Shown here: one piece after another, positions 9,480 to 19,156 of the stretch
Numbering within the stretch: the stretch's first letter is position 1
How the letters are laid out: each line of letters opens with the position of its first letter
Assembly (NCBI GenBank): GCA_934394435.1
Contig: CAKRRN010000002.1
Span: forward strand, 99,458-163,457
Source: an uncultured Bacteroidaceae bacterium
GTDB taxonomy: Bacteria; Bacteroidota; Bacteroidia; Bacteroidales; Bacteroidaceae
DNA: 64,000 nucleotides
Direction: 5' to 3'
The notes under the pieces: model-generated
Database searches by the model: none
Told to the model about the DNA's origin: nothing
What the model saw: only the letters and a program-made list of their open reading frames with translations
Made by a program: the position numbers and the translations under genes

Positions 9480-12092
9480 TTATTGAGGCAGTTGTTTGCT
9501 TAGCGTATAAGAACCAGCTTGGTATTCCTTCGGGGTACTCTCTCCTGGCATGGTTACAGAAGCTGACGCACCTTCTGGAATAGTGAACTTCCATATCCAT
9601 TTGTCTCCAGAATATTTCCATTCACTCTTGATAATTCCCGCAGCAGAATGGTATTCGGCTTTTAGGAAGCCAAGCCCTCTGTCTGGGATTGGTTTCATGA
9701 TAACGTGTCTGAAACCTGGATTCGTTGCATCTGCCTGGATGCCTGCCGCAGTCTCCCATATCCATTCGCACACGCATCCGTAAGCGTAATGGTTAAAGCT
9801 GTTCATGCCACGTGGTCCCATTCCTTTGTCTTTCATATAACTGTTCCATCGTTCCCAAATGGTGGTAGCACCATTGTCAATAGAATATAGCCAACTGGGA
9901 TTCTTGCGCTGGAAGAGTAGCTTGTAAGCGATGTCAGACATTCCGTTTTCTGTTAGGGTCGACATCAAGATGGATGTTCCCAAGAATCCTGTCTGCAAGC
10001 AGTTGTCGTGATCCTCAAAGTTCTTACGCAGACGAGCAATCATGTTTTCCTTGGCCTTTCCTTCCACCAATTCATTTTTGAGTGCGAAGAGAGCAGGAGT
10101 CTGCATAGTGTTGAGTATTTCGGTCTTGAATGTTCCGTCAGGATTCATGAAATTATCCTTGATATACTGTCTTGCTGTCTGCCGCATCACTTTGTACTTT
10201 GCAGCGTTACGCCCTGTAGAGGCAGCCATATCGTGCATCATGCCAGCATTCATGGCCCAGTAACATGCGCTAAGATAATTCCAGTAGACATAAGCTTCGG
10301 GACGTTTCACCGTATGTCCTTTGTCATCCTGCATAAAGATTCCTCCTCCGCAGGATTCCAGCGGTTCGTAACTCAGCCAGTCTGCCCATTGATAGTCTGA
10401 GTTCTCGCCAGACAGAGCCTGATGGTTATATTTGGTTTCGTTGATATGGTTCATCAACTTCTCCATTGCCTCCCAGTTCTCGTCCACGATACCTTTGTCT
10501 GCAAACTGTTTCCAAACCACCCAAGGCACTATCACTCCTGCATCAGACCATCCCAAACGCATCATGTCTGATTCGAAACCTCCATATTGTCCTATGGGAG
10601 CCACACCAGGGAATCCTCCCTTGGGACTTTGTGTATCGCGCATGTCGCGCATCCATTTATGGAAGAAGTTGCGGGTATTGGCAAAGAAGGTGCCTGTCTC
10701 GCTGAACACTTGTGTGTCTGCTGTCCAGCCAAGTCGTTCGTTACGTTGTGGACAGTCTGTTGGTACGGATAGATAGTTAGATCGTTGCCCCCAAATGGTG
10801 TTTGATATCAGCTTGTTGACAAGTGCGTTACCCGTAACTATATGCCCAGTTTCCATTTCCTTAGTAATGGACGTCACGGGGATAGACTTGACGCTCTTGA
10901 TGGTCACCTCGTCGGAAGCCGTGATGGATATCAGACGATATCCGAAGAAGGTGCTTCCTGGCATGAATGAGACAAATTTGTCTGAAGTACCAAAGGTGTA
11001 GTTGAGACGCATACCTATGTCGGGAATACGGAGGTTCAAGCGATGCACACTACCCTCAGGTCCGTCCATACCTCTGCTTTTGGCACCATTGCCATCGTTC
11101 AGAAGTTCTGATACCACGCAGGTAAGCACGGTACCTTCTTTAGCCCTAAACACAAAAGAGGGAACTGCAGCACAGTTTTGACCGAAGTCCACCACGAGGT
11201 TCTCTCCTGGGCGTACTACCATGGCTTCGCCATTCTTGTAAGTCTTGTTCACAACCACCTTGCCATACTCTTCGGCATTCGCACCCTCAATATCCTTCCA
11301 AGTGTATGCTTTCACGGGGGAGAGAGCAAGGTCGGTACGCCGATAGATTTCTGCTCCATTGGTGGGAAGAACTTCACCATTGAATTCTGTGTTGAGTTCT
11401 GGGGTGGAGAGCTTATCTATTGTCTTATAACCAGGTTGCTCACGTGCATCATACTCTTCACCATCAAAGATGGCTGCATGTTTTACTGGACCTGCCACAC
11501 CTGATTTCCAGTTCTTGGTATCTGTTCCGTAGTATTTCTTTGTGCCATCTGAAAATGTCAGTTCAATCACACCACGAAAAGCAGGCTTCTTGCCTATCAT
11601 TCCATCATGTCCTCCTGGGGTCACTATCTTGTCTGCCCACCATCCGGGGGTGACTTGTACGGAGAAGACGTTCTCGGCTCCCTTTTTTGCGTCAAGCACG
11701 CTGGTGACATCATAGGTAAACGAGCGCTTAGTCTTTTTATAATGAGTAAAACCAGGCTTCAATATCTCGTTGCCAATAGTTTTTCCGTTTACATATAATT
11801 CATATACACCCAGTCCGGCAGTCATCCATTTGGCAGACACTACCTTTTGTTCGTTCTTTATTGCAGACACAAACCAACTGGCTCCATCCGCTGCCCTTTC
11901 GTTAGCGCCTTGTATAGGACCTTTTACAACAGGTGCGTCTGCTGCGGATATCCATTGTGAAGCATTCCATGCGGAATTGCTTAATGCGCTGACTAGTTTG
12001 CCGTTGTCTGCTTTCTCTGTGCCGTAGCTTGCCAGAGTAAAGACCAGTGCTCCCATCATGGGTAAACAGCATTTGAAAAGTCTTCTCTCCAT
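9480..12092 (-). CDS. Exported alpha-L-rhamnosidase, GH78
   Basis: Releases terminal alpha-L-rhamnose from plant or microbial glycans, probably in the periplasm or at the cell surface. 870 residues from the ATG at 12090-12092 (MERRLFKCC); the frame could begin two codons earlier at a GTG. A signal peptide covers about residues 1-25. N-terminal beta-sandwich domains include the WMTAGLGVYELYVNGKTIG and PGWWADK stretches. The (alpha/alpha)6 barrel shows PTDCPQRNERLGWTADTQVF, the family's acid-containing motif, and later WADWL and TTIWERWNSY. Transcribed alone, ended by the hairpin at 9387-9417. No sus pair is adjacent. Confidence 0.93.
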   Translation of the reverse strand: MERRLFKCCLPMMGALVFTLASYGTEKADNGKLVSALSNSAWNASQWISAADAPVVKGPIQGANERAADGASWFVSAIKNEQKVVSAKWMTAGLGVYELYVNGKTIGNEILKPGFTHYKKTKRSFTYDVTSVLDAKKGAENVFSVQVTPGWWADKIVTPGGHDGMIGKKPAFRGVIELTFSDGTKKYYGTDTKNWKSGVAGPVKHAAIFDGEEYDAREQPGYKTIDKLSTPELNTEFNGEVLPTNGAEIYRRTDLALSPVKAYTWKDIEGANAEEYGKVVVNKTYKNGEAMVVRPGENLVVDFGQNCAAVPSFVFRAKEGTVLTCVVSELLNDGNGAKSRGMDGPEGSVHRLNLRIPDIGMRLNYTFGTSDKFVSFMPGSTFFGYRLISITASDEVTIKSVKSIPVTSITKEMETGHIVTGNALVNKLISNTIWGQRSNYLSVPTDCPQRNERLGWTADTQVFSETGTFFANTRNFFHKWMRDMRDTQSPKGGFPGVAPIGQYGGFESDMMRLGWSDAGVIVPWVVWKQFADKGIVDENWEAMEKLMNHINETKYNHQALSGENSDYQWADWLSYEPLESCGGGIFMQDDKGHTVKRPEAYVYWNYLSACYWAMNAGMMHDMAASTGRNAAKYKVMRQTARQYIKDNFMNPDGTFKTEILNTMQTPALFALKNELVEGKAKENMIARLRKNFEDHDNCLQTGFLGTSILMSTLTENGMSDIAYKLLFQRKNPSWLYSIDNGATTIWERWNSYMKDKGMGPRGMNSFNHYAYGCVCEWIWETAAGIQADATNPGFRHVIMKPIPDRGLGFLKAEYHSAAGIIKSEWKYSGDKWIWKFTIPEGASASVTMPGESTPKEYQAGSYTLSKQLPQ

Positions 12093-12162
12093 AATCACAC
12101 TTGTATTGTTTGTCGTTTAGTATAGTTCTTCTTTTTGAGACGTTCTTGCAACTTCTCTTTCA

Positions 12163-12170
12163 CAAAGTTA
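12163..12170 (-). promoter_or_regulatory. -7 box upstream of the GH78 gene
   Basis: TAACTTTG on the minus strand, 70 bases before the gene start, fits TAnnTTTG. No clear TTTG was found at the expected -33 distance. Confidence 0.55.
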
Positions 12171-12300
12171 CGAAAAATCGTTGAAAGACCTTTTTCTCAA
12201 GTCGGAAAAAGTGATTGCCTGTCACGGGTTCACTCTTTTTTCTTCTCATCATGCTTGGTTTGGACAGACATTTTTGGGGGAACGGTCACCTTTTCGTGCT

Positions 12301-15300
12301 TTATTCATTCCATAGTAATGCTCCTTCCTGTGTCTGTCCTTGTGCATCTGCGCTTGGACAAGTCGGGCGACAACAATTATAGAATTTTATGGAAGCCTCT
12401 CCGTTCTCATTCAGTTTCAGATGCGGATTCCAATAGAGGGTACGACGATAATCCGTGGGAGTTTCTGGTAACTTACCTCTGCTGTAATCGGGACTGTAGA
12501 ACTCTGCAGGATAAGCAAATCCGTCGAGATAATACATGCGGTCGCGGTACGTCATGCGTTGATTCTGGTCTGCACTTGGGCATACGACCGTGGTGGTCAC
12601 GGGCAGGTTCTCGCCTTGATAACGCCAATTATTGGGCATACGTGGGCTGTAATCCGTAGAGAATACCATTTTCTCCAGATAGGAAGTGGTGTAATATACA
12701 CTTTCCTCCGTAGAGGGTATTGCTGGGAAAGATATCAGATACTGGCGAGCATAGAGTGAGTCCTTGGGGACCTTTGCCAGTTTGTCGCGATACGAAGGAA
12801 GCATTCTGCGTATGGGGGAAATACCGAATCGTTGTTCAATATTGTCCGTCTGCCGAGGCTTGGAAAAATTGCCATACTGGTCCTGTTCCGTTACAAAAGG
12901 ATAATCCAATCCATAGTCGCCCACCATGTAGCGAGAAAACGAGTACATCCCTGCATCAAAAGTCATGTTTGCCGCTTCGTCCATGTCAATGACAAGTATA
13001 GGCTGTGAGTCATCATACCTTCTGAGACCCTTGCGTCTGGCTTGTACGAATACTTCTTTCAGGTTATGAACGTTGTCCGAATCACGAGCGAGAAGAGTCT
13101 TGCCACTTGTTGGCATCGGCATTACGGTCGTCTGATAATGATTGTATGGATTGACGAAATGAGGGTAATGCCATTGGATACGTGACATGTAGTCTGCTGT
13201 TTGTACGTCGAAACGTTTTTTCTGTAGTTTGTTGTAAGGTGCATTCGGGTCATCGCCAAGGTTATATTCTTCACCTTGAATCCACATATAGCGTTTGCGC
13301 ATGCGTCTGTTCCATTTGGTGGTGTCTGCCGCGCTAATGAACAATAAGGCTTTTCCATAGAAGGGGGGCAGTTGTATCTGGAAGCGTCCGTTCTTGGTGG
13401 CACGCTCGTTCACCATCACTTCCTGTCCGTCTGTGGAGACAAGTTCTGTATGTAATTTGACATCTTTGTCTGCCTTCAGATACTGACGCGAGAGCAGGTA
13501 ATCTCGGTCTTTTCTTCTGGTTTTGTTCTTATCCTTAAGTTCATCTTTCGTGTCAGTTGTGGTTACTATTGAAGCCGGGTCTTCTTGCTTTCTGTCTGTT
13601 GCTTCTCCAACAATAGTCGTTTCGGTTTCCTGTTGTACTTTATCCGGCTGGAAGGAATAGTTGGGTTTTAAGACGGTCCCGATATTATAATCTACATCCC
13701 AGTTATACTTGTATACACCCCCCTTTAGAATCGGGGCTTGTTCGGCTGGCTGACTTAGGTCCCACACACCACGTACGGCCATGTCTTGCCAGCGAAACCT
13801 GCGCCATCCCTGTGTCATCATCAGCAAATCCAGACCTGTGCGGTGCTCCTCATCGTCTTTTTCGAAATACCAACTGGGCTGTGGAACAAACCCTCGTATT
13901 TCGCTGGCCAGCAACATCTCTGTCAGAATGCTTCCGTTGTCATATAGGAGGTCACGTGTATTGTCGTCTCTTACTGTCAGCGACACGTCACCTTTCCCTG
14001 CTAAGGATTTTATGCGTAGGTCTACAGACTCGTATGGTGCATAGGTCTTCTTGAGTCCCTGTATGGAGAGAGTTGGTTTTGTGTCTGAATCTTTTCTGTG
14101 AAAAAACAGACGGTCTGCATACACCCTTCCCTTACTGTCGAATACTGTTATCTGATAGACTCCCGAAGCATTGAGAAGAGAATCGTTAAGATCGTAAGTC
14201 TTACCTTGCTTTTCGGACTTCAGGTCTGTCATATGGTGGAAAGCCAGCATGCAACCTTCATGCATGAGTGTCAGCCCCAAACTTTCTGCGGGTAGATTGG
14301 GTGAAGTGGTTATCTGGGCAGTCCATCTGCCCAAATCTGTCTGCTGCATATGTAAGGCGACTCCTATTGAATCTGCTTGAGGCAAATTTGCTTTGACGGA
14401 AGTGCCCTCTTCAGACACGAATCTTACGCTTTGTTTCTTTTTCTCTGTGGGGATTACCATAAACGTGCCTCTTCCTCTGTTTTGTACCTTCACAGAGTCC
14501 TGTCCATAGTACAACCATCCGTTTGCCCATTCTCCATCGTTCCAGGTGGCTTCGAAAGCTATGTGGCAAGGCAATCCATTCACCAGTCCTCCGCCTTCAG
14601 GAAAGAGTTTAAGGCTAAGTTCATGCTTGTCCTTGTCCTTGCGGAAAACACGACGTTTGCCTCTGAGCGTAATATCGCGCAGAAAGTCTCCTGGTTGTTC
14701 TGGGCGGTCGTATACGGGAAATACGCGGCTGTATAGCTTCTCGTAGTCCTTGAAATAGGCGTGTTCCAGTTCCTTGCTGTCAAACCACATATAGGCATAA
14801 GGTGAGTGTTTACGCTCATATATGCCCCAGTTGAGTTGCCATCTGGTATAGGCTCTCAGTTCGTAGAGCCCTGCATACTGAATCATTTTGTTTAGTGCAA
14901 AGAAGCCCTCGCCACATCCGTTGCACATCTGTATGAGTTTACGTTCGATCATATAACCGTCTTGTCCGTAAAGTTCCACATACAGCACTCCGCTTACATT
15001 TGAGGGTAAGGCTCTGTCTGTGCGACGAGTATAGGCAGAGAACCATATGGTGTCTCCCAGTTGGTAACTGGTGTTGTCCATATGGATGTATACTTTCTCC
15101 TGTGGGATGGTTCGCCCGAAAGCTCTCAGCCGTTCCACCAATGGCTGGAAGTTACCAGCATCTGTCATATAGTCGGCATTGTGTGTAGGTCTGAGGGAAT
15201 CGTTTGCAATCTCCATAGGCGAGGCATCTTCTGTCTGGTTATTCTCCTTGGCTATTCTCTCTTCTTCTTCTGTGCGCAGGATATGAGTCTGCTGCCACAA

Positions 15301-16527
15301 CGTAGAGTCGTAGCCCACACGGGTTACGGCATCAAGCATATTGTCGCCCATCCTCACCATGCGGTCTTTGTCTGCCTTGAGTTCTCTCTCGTTCAGATTA
15401 TAGACAATGGACCGACATTTCATCTGTGCGGCTTCTAAGTTACATGCCACATATTTCACCTCTGTGAATTTGTGCTCGTGTGTATAACCAATCCGAATAA
15501 TAGGTTCGGTCTCGTTTATTTCTTTCCAGAAATCTTTTTGCGTGTCAAGCACCATGTTTAACATGCGTCCTTCAAATCCAAGCAACTTGTAGCCTTTCGA
15601 CTGTACATAAAGAGTTCCCACAACAATCGGAACCATCAGGGCAAGGTCTCTTCGGGCAAAACTTATCTTGTAATATCCCTCCTCACCAGAGAGTTCCTCT
15701 ACACGTACGTCAAAATAGCGAAGAGACTTCTTGTAGTTGTCGTAAGATTGGTAATCATACATATCTGTTGAGAATTGGGAACCAGCGTAATACGAGGATG
15801 AGGCTGTTTTCTGTGAAGGTATACAAAAGCCTAAGGGTACATAAATCTTACTCCAGAAAGCATTCTCATATACACGCGGAGCAAAATCAAAGAGGTGTTG
15901 CAGATTGGAGGCAGAAAAAAGAGTCTTCACCTCAGAATAGTCTCCCATTCTATAATGTTTTCCACTGACGAAAAATATATCCCTCAGATTAGTGTTGGAG
16001 GACGCTTGCATAAAGGCTTCCACCATCTCGCTTCTTCCACTCTCTTGTACAAAGGTCTGCCGCAGGAAGTAGTTGCTCGACTTACTATTCTTAGTACGAT
16101 ATTCCTTATCCAGTTTACTAATAACTTTCTTCAGTATATTTTGCGGAGACACCACCGTCACCTCTTTCATCAGGGTAGCTGAAGATTCCATCTTTACAAC
16201 TTTAGGCAGGTCATGGGCAGAGAAACGCAATTTCCCATAGCCAAGAAAAGAGATAGACACAGAGTCATTGGGCGTCAAGTCAAGGCTGAATTTCCCTTCC
16301 ATATTGGTCAGTGTGCCTTTGCTTTCCGACACATATACTGTGGCATATGGAATCGGCTCACCCGTCTTGGCATCCACCACACGTCCGTTAAACAAATTCT
16401 GTGAAAGTCCATATAGGTTAAAAAGGAAAAAATAATTTACTAAAATAACAACTGTTTTGACCCATAAGTTTAGTCTTATGTATCGCTTTACTTTGTCGTC
16501 TGTAAAGTGGCACCTCTTCCTGTTCAT
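12301..16527 (-). CDS. Large exported protein with CarboxypepD_reg-like N-terminus
   Basis: 1,408 residues from the ATG at 16525-16527; a hydrophobic signal segment lies at about 20-42. Residues about 46-125 (FNGRVVDAKTGEPIPYATVYV...SISFLGYG) form a carboxypeptidase-regulatory-like beta-sandwich, the module often at the N-terminus of TonB-dependent receptors. No TonB plug or barrel follows. Instead there is a region of unknown fold, and near the middle IPQEKVYIHMDNTSYQLGDTIWFSAY, which resembles an alpha-2-macroglobulin MG2 domain. Such proteins are common in Bacteroidales; their function is not established. Own promoter at 16576-16606; the next gene downstream is the GH78 rhamnosidase. Confidence 0.85.
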   Translation of the reverse strand: MNRKRCHFTDDKVKRYIRLNLWVKTVVILVNYFFLFNLYGLSQNLFNGRVVDAKTGEPIPYATVYVSESKGTLTNMEGKFSLDLTPNDSVSISFLGYGKLRFSAHDLPKVVKMESSATLMKEVTVVSPQNILKKVISKLDKEYRTKNSKSSNYFLRQTFVQESGRSEMVEAFMQASSNTNLRDIFFVSGKHYRMGDYSEVKTLFSASNLQHLFDFAPRVYENAFWSKIYVPLGFCIPSQKTASSSYYAGSQFSTDMYDYQSYDNYKKSLRYFDVRVEELSGEEGYYKISFARRDLALMVPIVVGTLYVQSKGYKLLGFEGRMLNMVLDTQKDFWKEINETEPIIRIGYTHEHKFTEVKYVACNLEAAQMKCRSIVYNLNERELKADKDRMVRMGDNMLDAVTRVGYDSTLWQQTHILRTEEEERIAKENNQTEDASPMEIANDSLRPTHNADYMTDAGNFQPLVERLRAFGRTIPQEKVYIHMDNTSYQLGDTIWFSAYTRRTDRALPSNVSGVLYVELYGQDGYMIERKLIQMCNGCGEGFFALNKMIQYAGLYELRAYTRWQLNWGIYERKHSPYAYMWFDSKELEHAYFKDYEKLYSRVFPVYDRPEQPGDFLRDITLRGKRRVFRKDKDKHELSLKLFPEGGGLVNGLPCHIAFEATWNDGEWANGWLYYGQDSVKVQNRGRGTFMVIPTEKKKQSVRFVSEEGTSVKANLPQADSIGVALHMQQTDLGRWTAQITTSPNLPAESLGLTLMHEGCMLAFHHMTDLKSEKQGKTYDLNDSLLNASGVYQITVFDSKGRVYADRLFFHRKDSDTKPTLSIQGLKKTYAPYESVDLRIKSLAGKGDVSLTVRDDNTRDLLYDNGSILTEMLLASEIRGFVPQPSWYFEKDDEEHRTGLDLLMMTQGWRRFRWQDMAVRGVWDLSQPAEQAPILKGGVYKYNWDVDYNIGTVLKPNYSFQPDKVQQETETTIVGEATDRKQEDPASIVTTTDTKDELKDKNKTRRKDRDYLLSRQYLKADKDVKLHTELVSTDGQEVMVNERATKNGRFQIQLPPFYGKALLFISAADTTKWNRRMRKRYMWIQGEEYNLGDDPNAPYNKLQKKRFDVQTADYMSRIQWHYPHFVNPYNHYQTTVMPMPTSGKTLLARDSDNVHNLKEVFVQARRKGLRRYDDSQPILVIDMDEAANMTFDAGMYSFSRYMVGDYGLDYPFVTEQDQYGNFSKPRQTDNIEQRFGISPIRRMLPSYRDKLAKVPKDSLYARQYLISFPAIPSTEESVYYTTSYLEKMVFSTDYSPRMPNNWRYQGENLPVTTTVVCPSADQNQRMTYRDRMYYLDGFAYPAEFYSPDYSRGKLPETPTDYRRTLYWNPHLKLNENGEASIKFYNCCRPTCPSADAQGQTQEGALLWNE

Positions 16528-16575
16528 GGTTCTGTTTTTTAGTTTTTTTGCTCGTGTTGAGGGAATATAATATCG

Positions 16576-16606
16576 CAAAGTTACATATTATAAATGGTAA
16601 TGCAAA
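16576..16606 (-). promoter_or_regulatory. Promoter of the large exported protein gene
   Basis: TAACTTTG at 16576-16583 and TTTG at 16603-16606 on the minus strand, spaced by 19 bases, match the Bacteroidetes consensus. Confidence 0.75.
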
Positions 16607-16689
16607 ATTACGAGTGATAAAAGTTAGATCTGATAAAAACATGTGTACAAACTGTTCCTCGAAAGTCTTTCTTAGGTAAAAGTCTGGAT

Positions 16690-16880
16690 AATCACTTGTT
16701 TCTAACTGGGAAATAATTATTTCCCAGTTGTAGATAATTATTTCCAACCACGAAATATTTATTTTGCGATCTGAAATATTCAGGTAGCGTATAATCTGCA
16801 GACAAGCAAGCTGGCTTACATGCACAGGTTATGCCTGTGATTTGCGTACGAAGATTCTCCCAAATTTATTGGGTGAATCG
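16690..16880 (+). repeat. Modular intergenic repeat, site I
   Basis: This 552-base gap between genes (16528-17079) holds, in order: AT-rich palindromic units (such as CTGGGAAATAATTATTTCC near 16717-16735) repeated at about 21 bases; the motif ACAAGCAAGCTGGCTTA (16802-16818); a small ACAGG/CCTGT hairpin; and TTTATTGGGTGAA (16865-16877). The last two motifs are 46 bases apart, exactly as at site II (25340-25415). Site III (47160-47300) shares the first two parts. Confidence 0.75.
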
Positions 16881-16941
16881 TTTTATCACAGTCTGTCAAG
16901 CGATGGAAAAGTATTTTTAATAGTTCTGCAAGACATGAAAG

Positions 16942-16978
16942 GAGCCGTATCATGCCCTTTTAGGAGATGATACGGCTC
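16942..16978 (-). terminator. Hairpin after the 17.1-19.0 kb gene pair
   Basis: Perfect 12-bp stem GAGCCGTATCAT/ATGATACGGCTC (16942-16953, 16967-16978) with a 13-base loop, about 100 bases past the stop of the gene ending at 17080. Terminator role inferred; no long T-run follows. Confidence 0.6.
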
Positions 16979-17079
16979 TTGGAATATTGCCTAAGGCTTA
17001 TCGCTTTCCTGTCTGGAAACCGTAGGGAACCAAGGTGAAGTTCTGGCTTGCCTTAAGTGTGCTAATGTTTTTTCAAAAC

Positions 17080-17565
17080 TTATGCATTGCCTGCAGATGG
17101 AGGTATGGGCATGTCTGAAGCGGGCTTCTGTCGAGGGAAGCGTAGGTTTTCACGTACCACCTGGCGAGGATCCATCAATGGGAGAAGCAGACGGGGAAGT
17201 CCAGCCTCTTCGCTCTTGACAGAGAGCATACCGCGTGCAGCACCCATGGTAACATCTGCCAGATGGCAAGCCAACTCTGCTGGTACAATCCATTGGTCAC
17301 CCTGCAACTGATATAGAGCACTCCAGCTCTCACGTGAAAACTCGATAACGGTCTGTGCGCTAAAAATCAATTGCGTCAGATCATTCTTCTTGTACTCCAC
17401 GTTCATATTGCATGCCACCATACGCTGGGCTGTGTCAGCATTGAACTGAATCTGGTTTCCAATCTGCATGTCGCCCTCTGGCCATCCGTTGGATAGGTTT
17501 ACAAACTGAAGCATACGCACATCCTTCAGACGAAACTGCAACTGTATTTCTTTCTTTTTTTCCAT
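17080..17565 (-). CDS. Uncharacterised 161-residue protein, possibly SecB-like
   Basis: Cytoplasmic, no signal peptide. The central strand-rich part (residues 5-85) and the C-terminal segment LADVTMGAARGML...LPRLLLPLMDPRQVV recall the layout of SecB-fold chaperones (beta-rich core followed by an amphipathic helix and a proline-rich end), but there is no decisive motif. It starts 33 bases after the DUF4886 gene on the same strand, so the two are probably co-transcribed, and the hairpin at 16942-16978 would end the unit. The SecB assignment is a guess from pattern; the gene itself is well supported by codon structure and context. Confidence 0.6.
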   Translation of the reverse strand: MEKKKEIQLQFRLKDVRMLQFVNLSNGWPEGDMQIGNQIQFNADTAQRMVACNMNVEYKKNDLTQLIFSAQTVIEFSRESWSALYQLQGDQWIVPAELACHLADVTMGAARGMLSVKSEEAGLPRLLLPLMDPRQVVRENLRFPRQKPASDMPIPPSAGNA

Positions 17566-17597
17566 ATGATTAAAAAATTGTGTAATAAGGTTCTCTA

Positions 17598-19034
17598 TTA
17601 GTGTGCACGCACAATTACTGCATTAAGATAGTAGAAGCGGTGTGTGCTGGTGTTGTGTGTGCCAGACATTATACTTAGTGTGATGTGTCCGTCCTCAGAT
17701 GGATGTACGCCTTTGATACGAACCACCTCAGACGTGTTATTGGCAGCGTCAAGCATTTCAGCTTGACTCTCGCGTCCCTGAACGATAAAAGTGGTTTGAC
17801 GGAAGTCCTTGCAGTTTTGACGCGAAGCGAAAATGGTGAAATCATACTTCAGCTTGGGGTTTAGGTGTCCCAAAACATACTCTGCCATGGGGCGTGCTTG
17901 GCTCTGCCCGAACTTACCTGATGTATAGCCCCACACGGCTGATGCACTCACTTGGGCTGGCATAAGCATACGTGTAACTGTGTATGAGGCTCCATTCTGA
18001 TTACTGCCAGCCATCGGCTGTGCTGCTGTGATAGTGATGGCAGTGGGGTGTGAGTACTCATCTAATATATAGGTATGGGTACGTACCGAATTGGTGATGT
18101 TGTTCCATGAAGCATCGTTACAAGAACTTCCACCGAAATTCAGCTTCACCTTGCCTACTGGGCTGATATTATTCACCAAAGGGTATCCCACCTCTGACAT
18201 GTCAGACAGAGCGTATGGGGTGGCGCAAGCCTTATGTGCTGCCATCTGACAGGTGAGGGCAGTTGTCTCATCCACTCCTTCCGGTCGATATTTGAGTCCG
18301 ACAGACGAGCGTCCTGTGAGGCGCTCGAGCCATGTGCATGCGGCGGTATAGCGACCGAATTTTAGGTCAAGGTGATAACCGTCACGATTGAGATTGTCGC
18401 CTAGCCATGATGCACGAGCATTCTGAATAGCTGTGCCAGAGGGTACAAGAAATGTCAGCTCGGGATGCATGGCCATAGCACGCTGCACTGCTGCATTGAT
18501 GCTGTCATACATTGCTTCTTGGTTGCTACCATAGTTGGCAAAACCTCCATGCGTGGAATCATGTGCATAAGCCCACGTCATATGGAATCCAAGTTGTACA
18601 TCGGGATTAGAGCAAAATGTAGCGGCATATTGGAGAAGTTCAGACATGCAGGGCTCGTAGGTGTCATAAAGTCCAGACTCGGGACTGGCTTGCTGCACGG
18701 TGATATAATCCCATGGCTCGTCTTGGATGAGCGACTTCAATGCTGAATGAGGTTTGTTGGTACGCACTCCGCCAACTACCTTACGATATTCGAAGGTGTT
18801 ATTTTCTTCTGTAACATCTTTCCAATGGGAGGCAAAGCCCTGACCGCCACGATAACCATTGCCGATAATCATCTCGACTCCAACTTCACGACCTAATTCA
18901 TATAGATATTGTTCTACGGCATCTTGCGAAAAGCTATTGCCGATAGCTAATACGCGAAGTGTGTCGGTGATGGCTTGGGCTTCTGCTAATGAGCAATAGC
19001 AGAGCGTCCAAAATAAAATGATAAACTTTTTCAT
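17598..19034 (-). CDS. Exported DUF4886 protein (SGNH-like)
   Basis: 478 residues from the ATG at 19032-19034, with a signal peptide of about 20 residues ending at AEAQA. The segment VLAIGNSFSQDAVEQYLYEL matches the DUF4886 opening, where GNSFS takes the place of the GDSL-type nucleophile block, and the WDYITVQQASPESG and DGYHLD stretches resemble further SGNH blocks, the last holding the Asp-x-x-His dyad. The C-terminal 170 residues look like an additional beta domain. A hydrolase (perhaps glycan esterase) role is inferred from the fold; no substrate can be named. Confidence 0.82.
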   Translation of the reverse strand: MKKFIILFWTLCYCSLAEAQAITDTLRVLAIGNSFSQDAVEQYLYELGREVGVEMIIGNGYRGGQGFASHWKDVTEENNTFEYRKVVGGVRTNKPHSALKSLIQDEPWDYITVQQASPESGLYDTYEPCMSELLQYAATFCSNPDVQLGFHMTWAYAHDSTHGGFANYGSNQEAMYDSINAAVQRAMAMHPELTFLVPSGTAIQNARASWLGDNLNRDGYHLDLKFGRYTAACTWLERLTGRSSVGLKYRPEGVDETTALTCQMAAHKACATPYALSDMSEVGYPLVNNISPVGKVKLNFGGSSCNDASWNNITNSVRTHTYILDEYSHPTAITITAAQPMAGSNQNGASYTVTRMLMPAQVSASAVWGYTSGKFGQSQARPMAEYVLGHLNPKLKYDFTIFASRQNCKDFRQTTFIVQGRESQAEMLDAANNTSEVVRIKGVHPSEDGHITLSIMSGTHNTSTHRFYYLNAVIVRAH

Positions 19035-19071
19035 CAATGTATATTTTTCAGAGCAAATGTTACAAAGAAAA

Positions 19072-19112
19072 CACCAGACGGTGCAGGGTTTTTCCCTGTG
19101 CCCCGCCTGGTG
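19072..19112 (-). terminator. Intrinsic terminator of secDF
   Basis: Hairpin with outer stem CACCAG/CTGGTG (19072-19077, 19107-19112) and inner GCAGGG/CCCTGT, followed on the minus strand by a T-rich tract (TGTTTTCTTTG). It begins 45 bases past the secDF stop. Confidence 0.8.
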
Positions 19113-19156
19113 CTTTATGTGTCAGCCTGTGGCTGTTGTGTTACACTTGATTCTTC

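Noticed and set aside
16418..16825. Minus-strand frame with seven-residue repeats over site I, and a similar one over site III (47114-47308)
   Set aside because: The repeats are explained by 21-base palindromic DNA units; ends differ and no start signals are evident. Kept as a question under site III instead of a gene.
16998..17070. A 24-codon frame on the minus strand ending KASQNFTLVPYGFQTGKR
   Set aside because: It reads like protein but has no ATG, GTG or TTG start and lies between a gene end and a hairpin; it may be a relic, but there is too little to call a gene.
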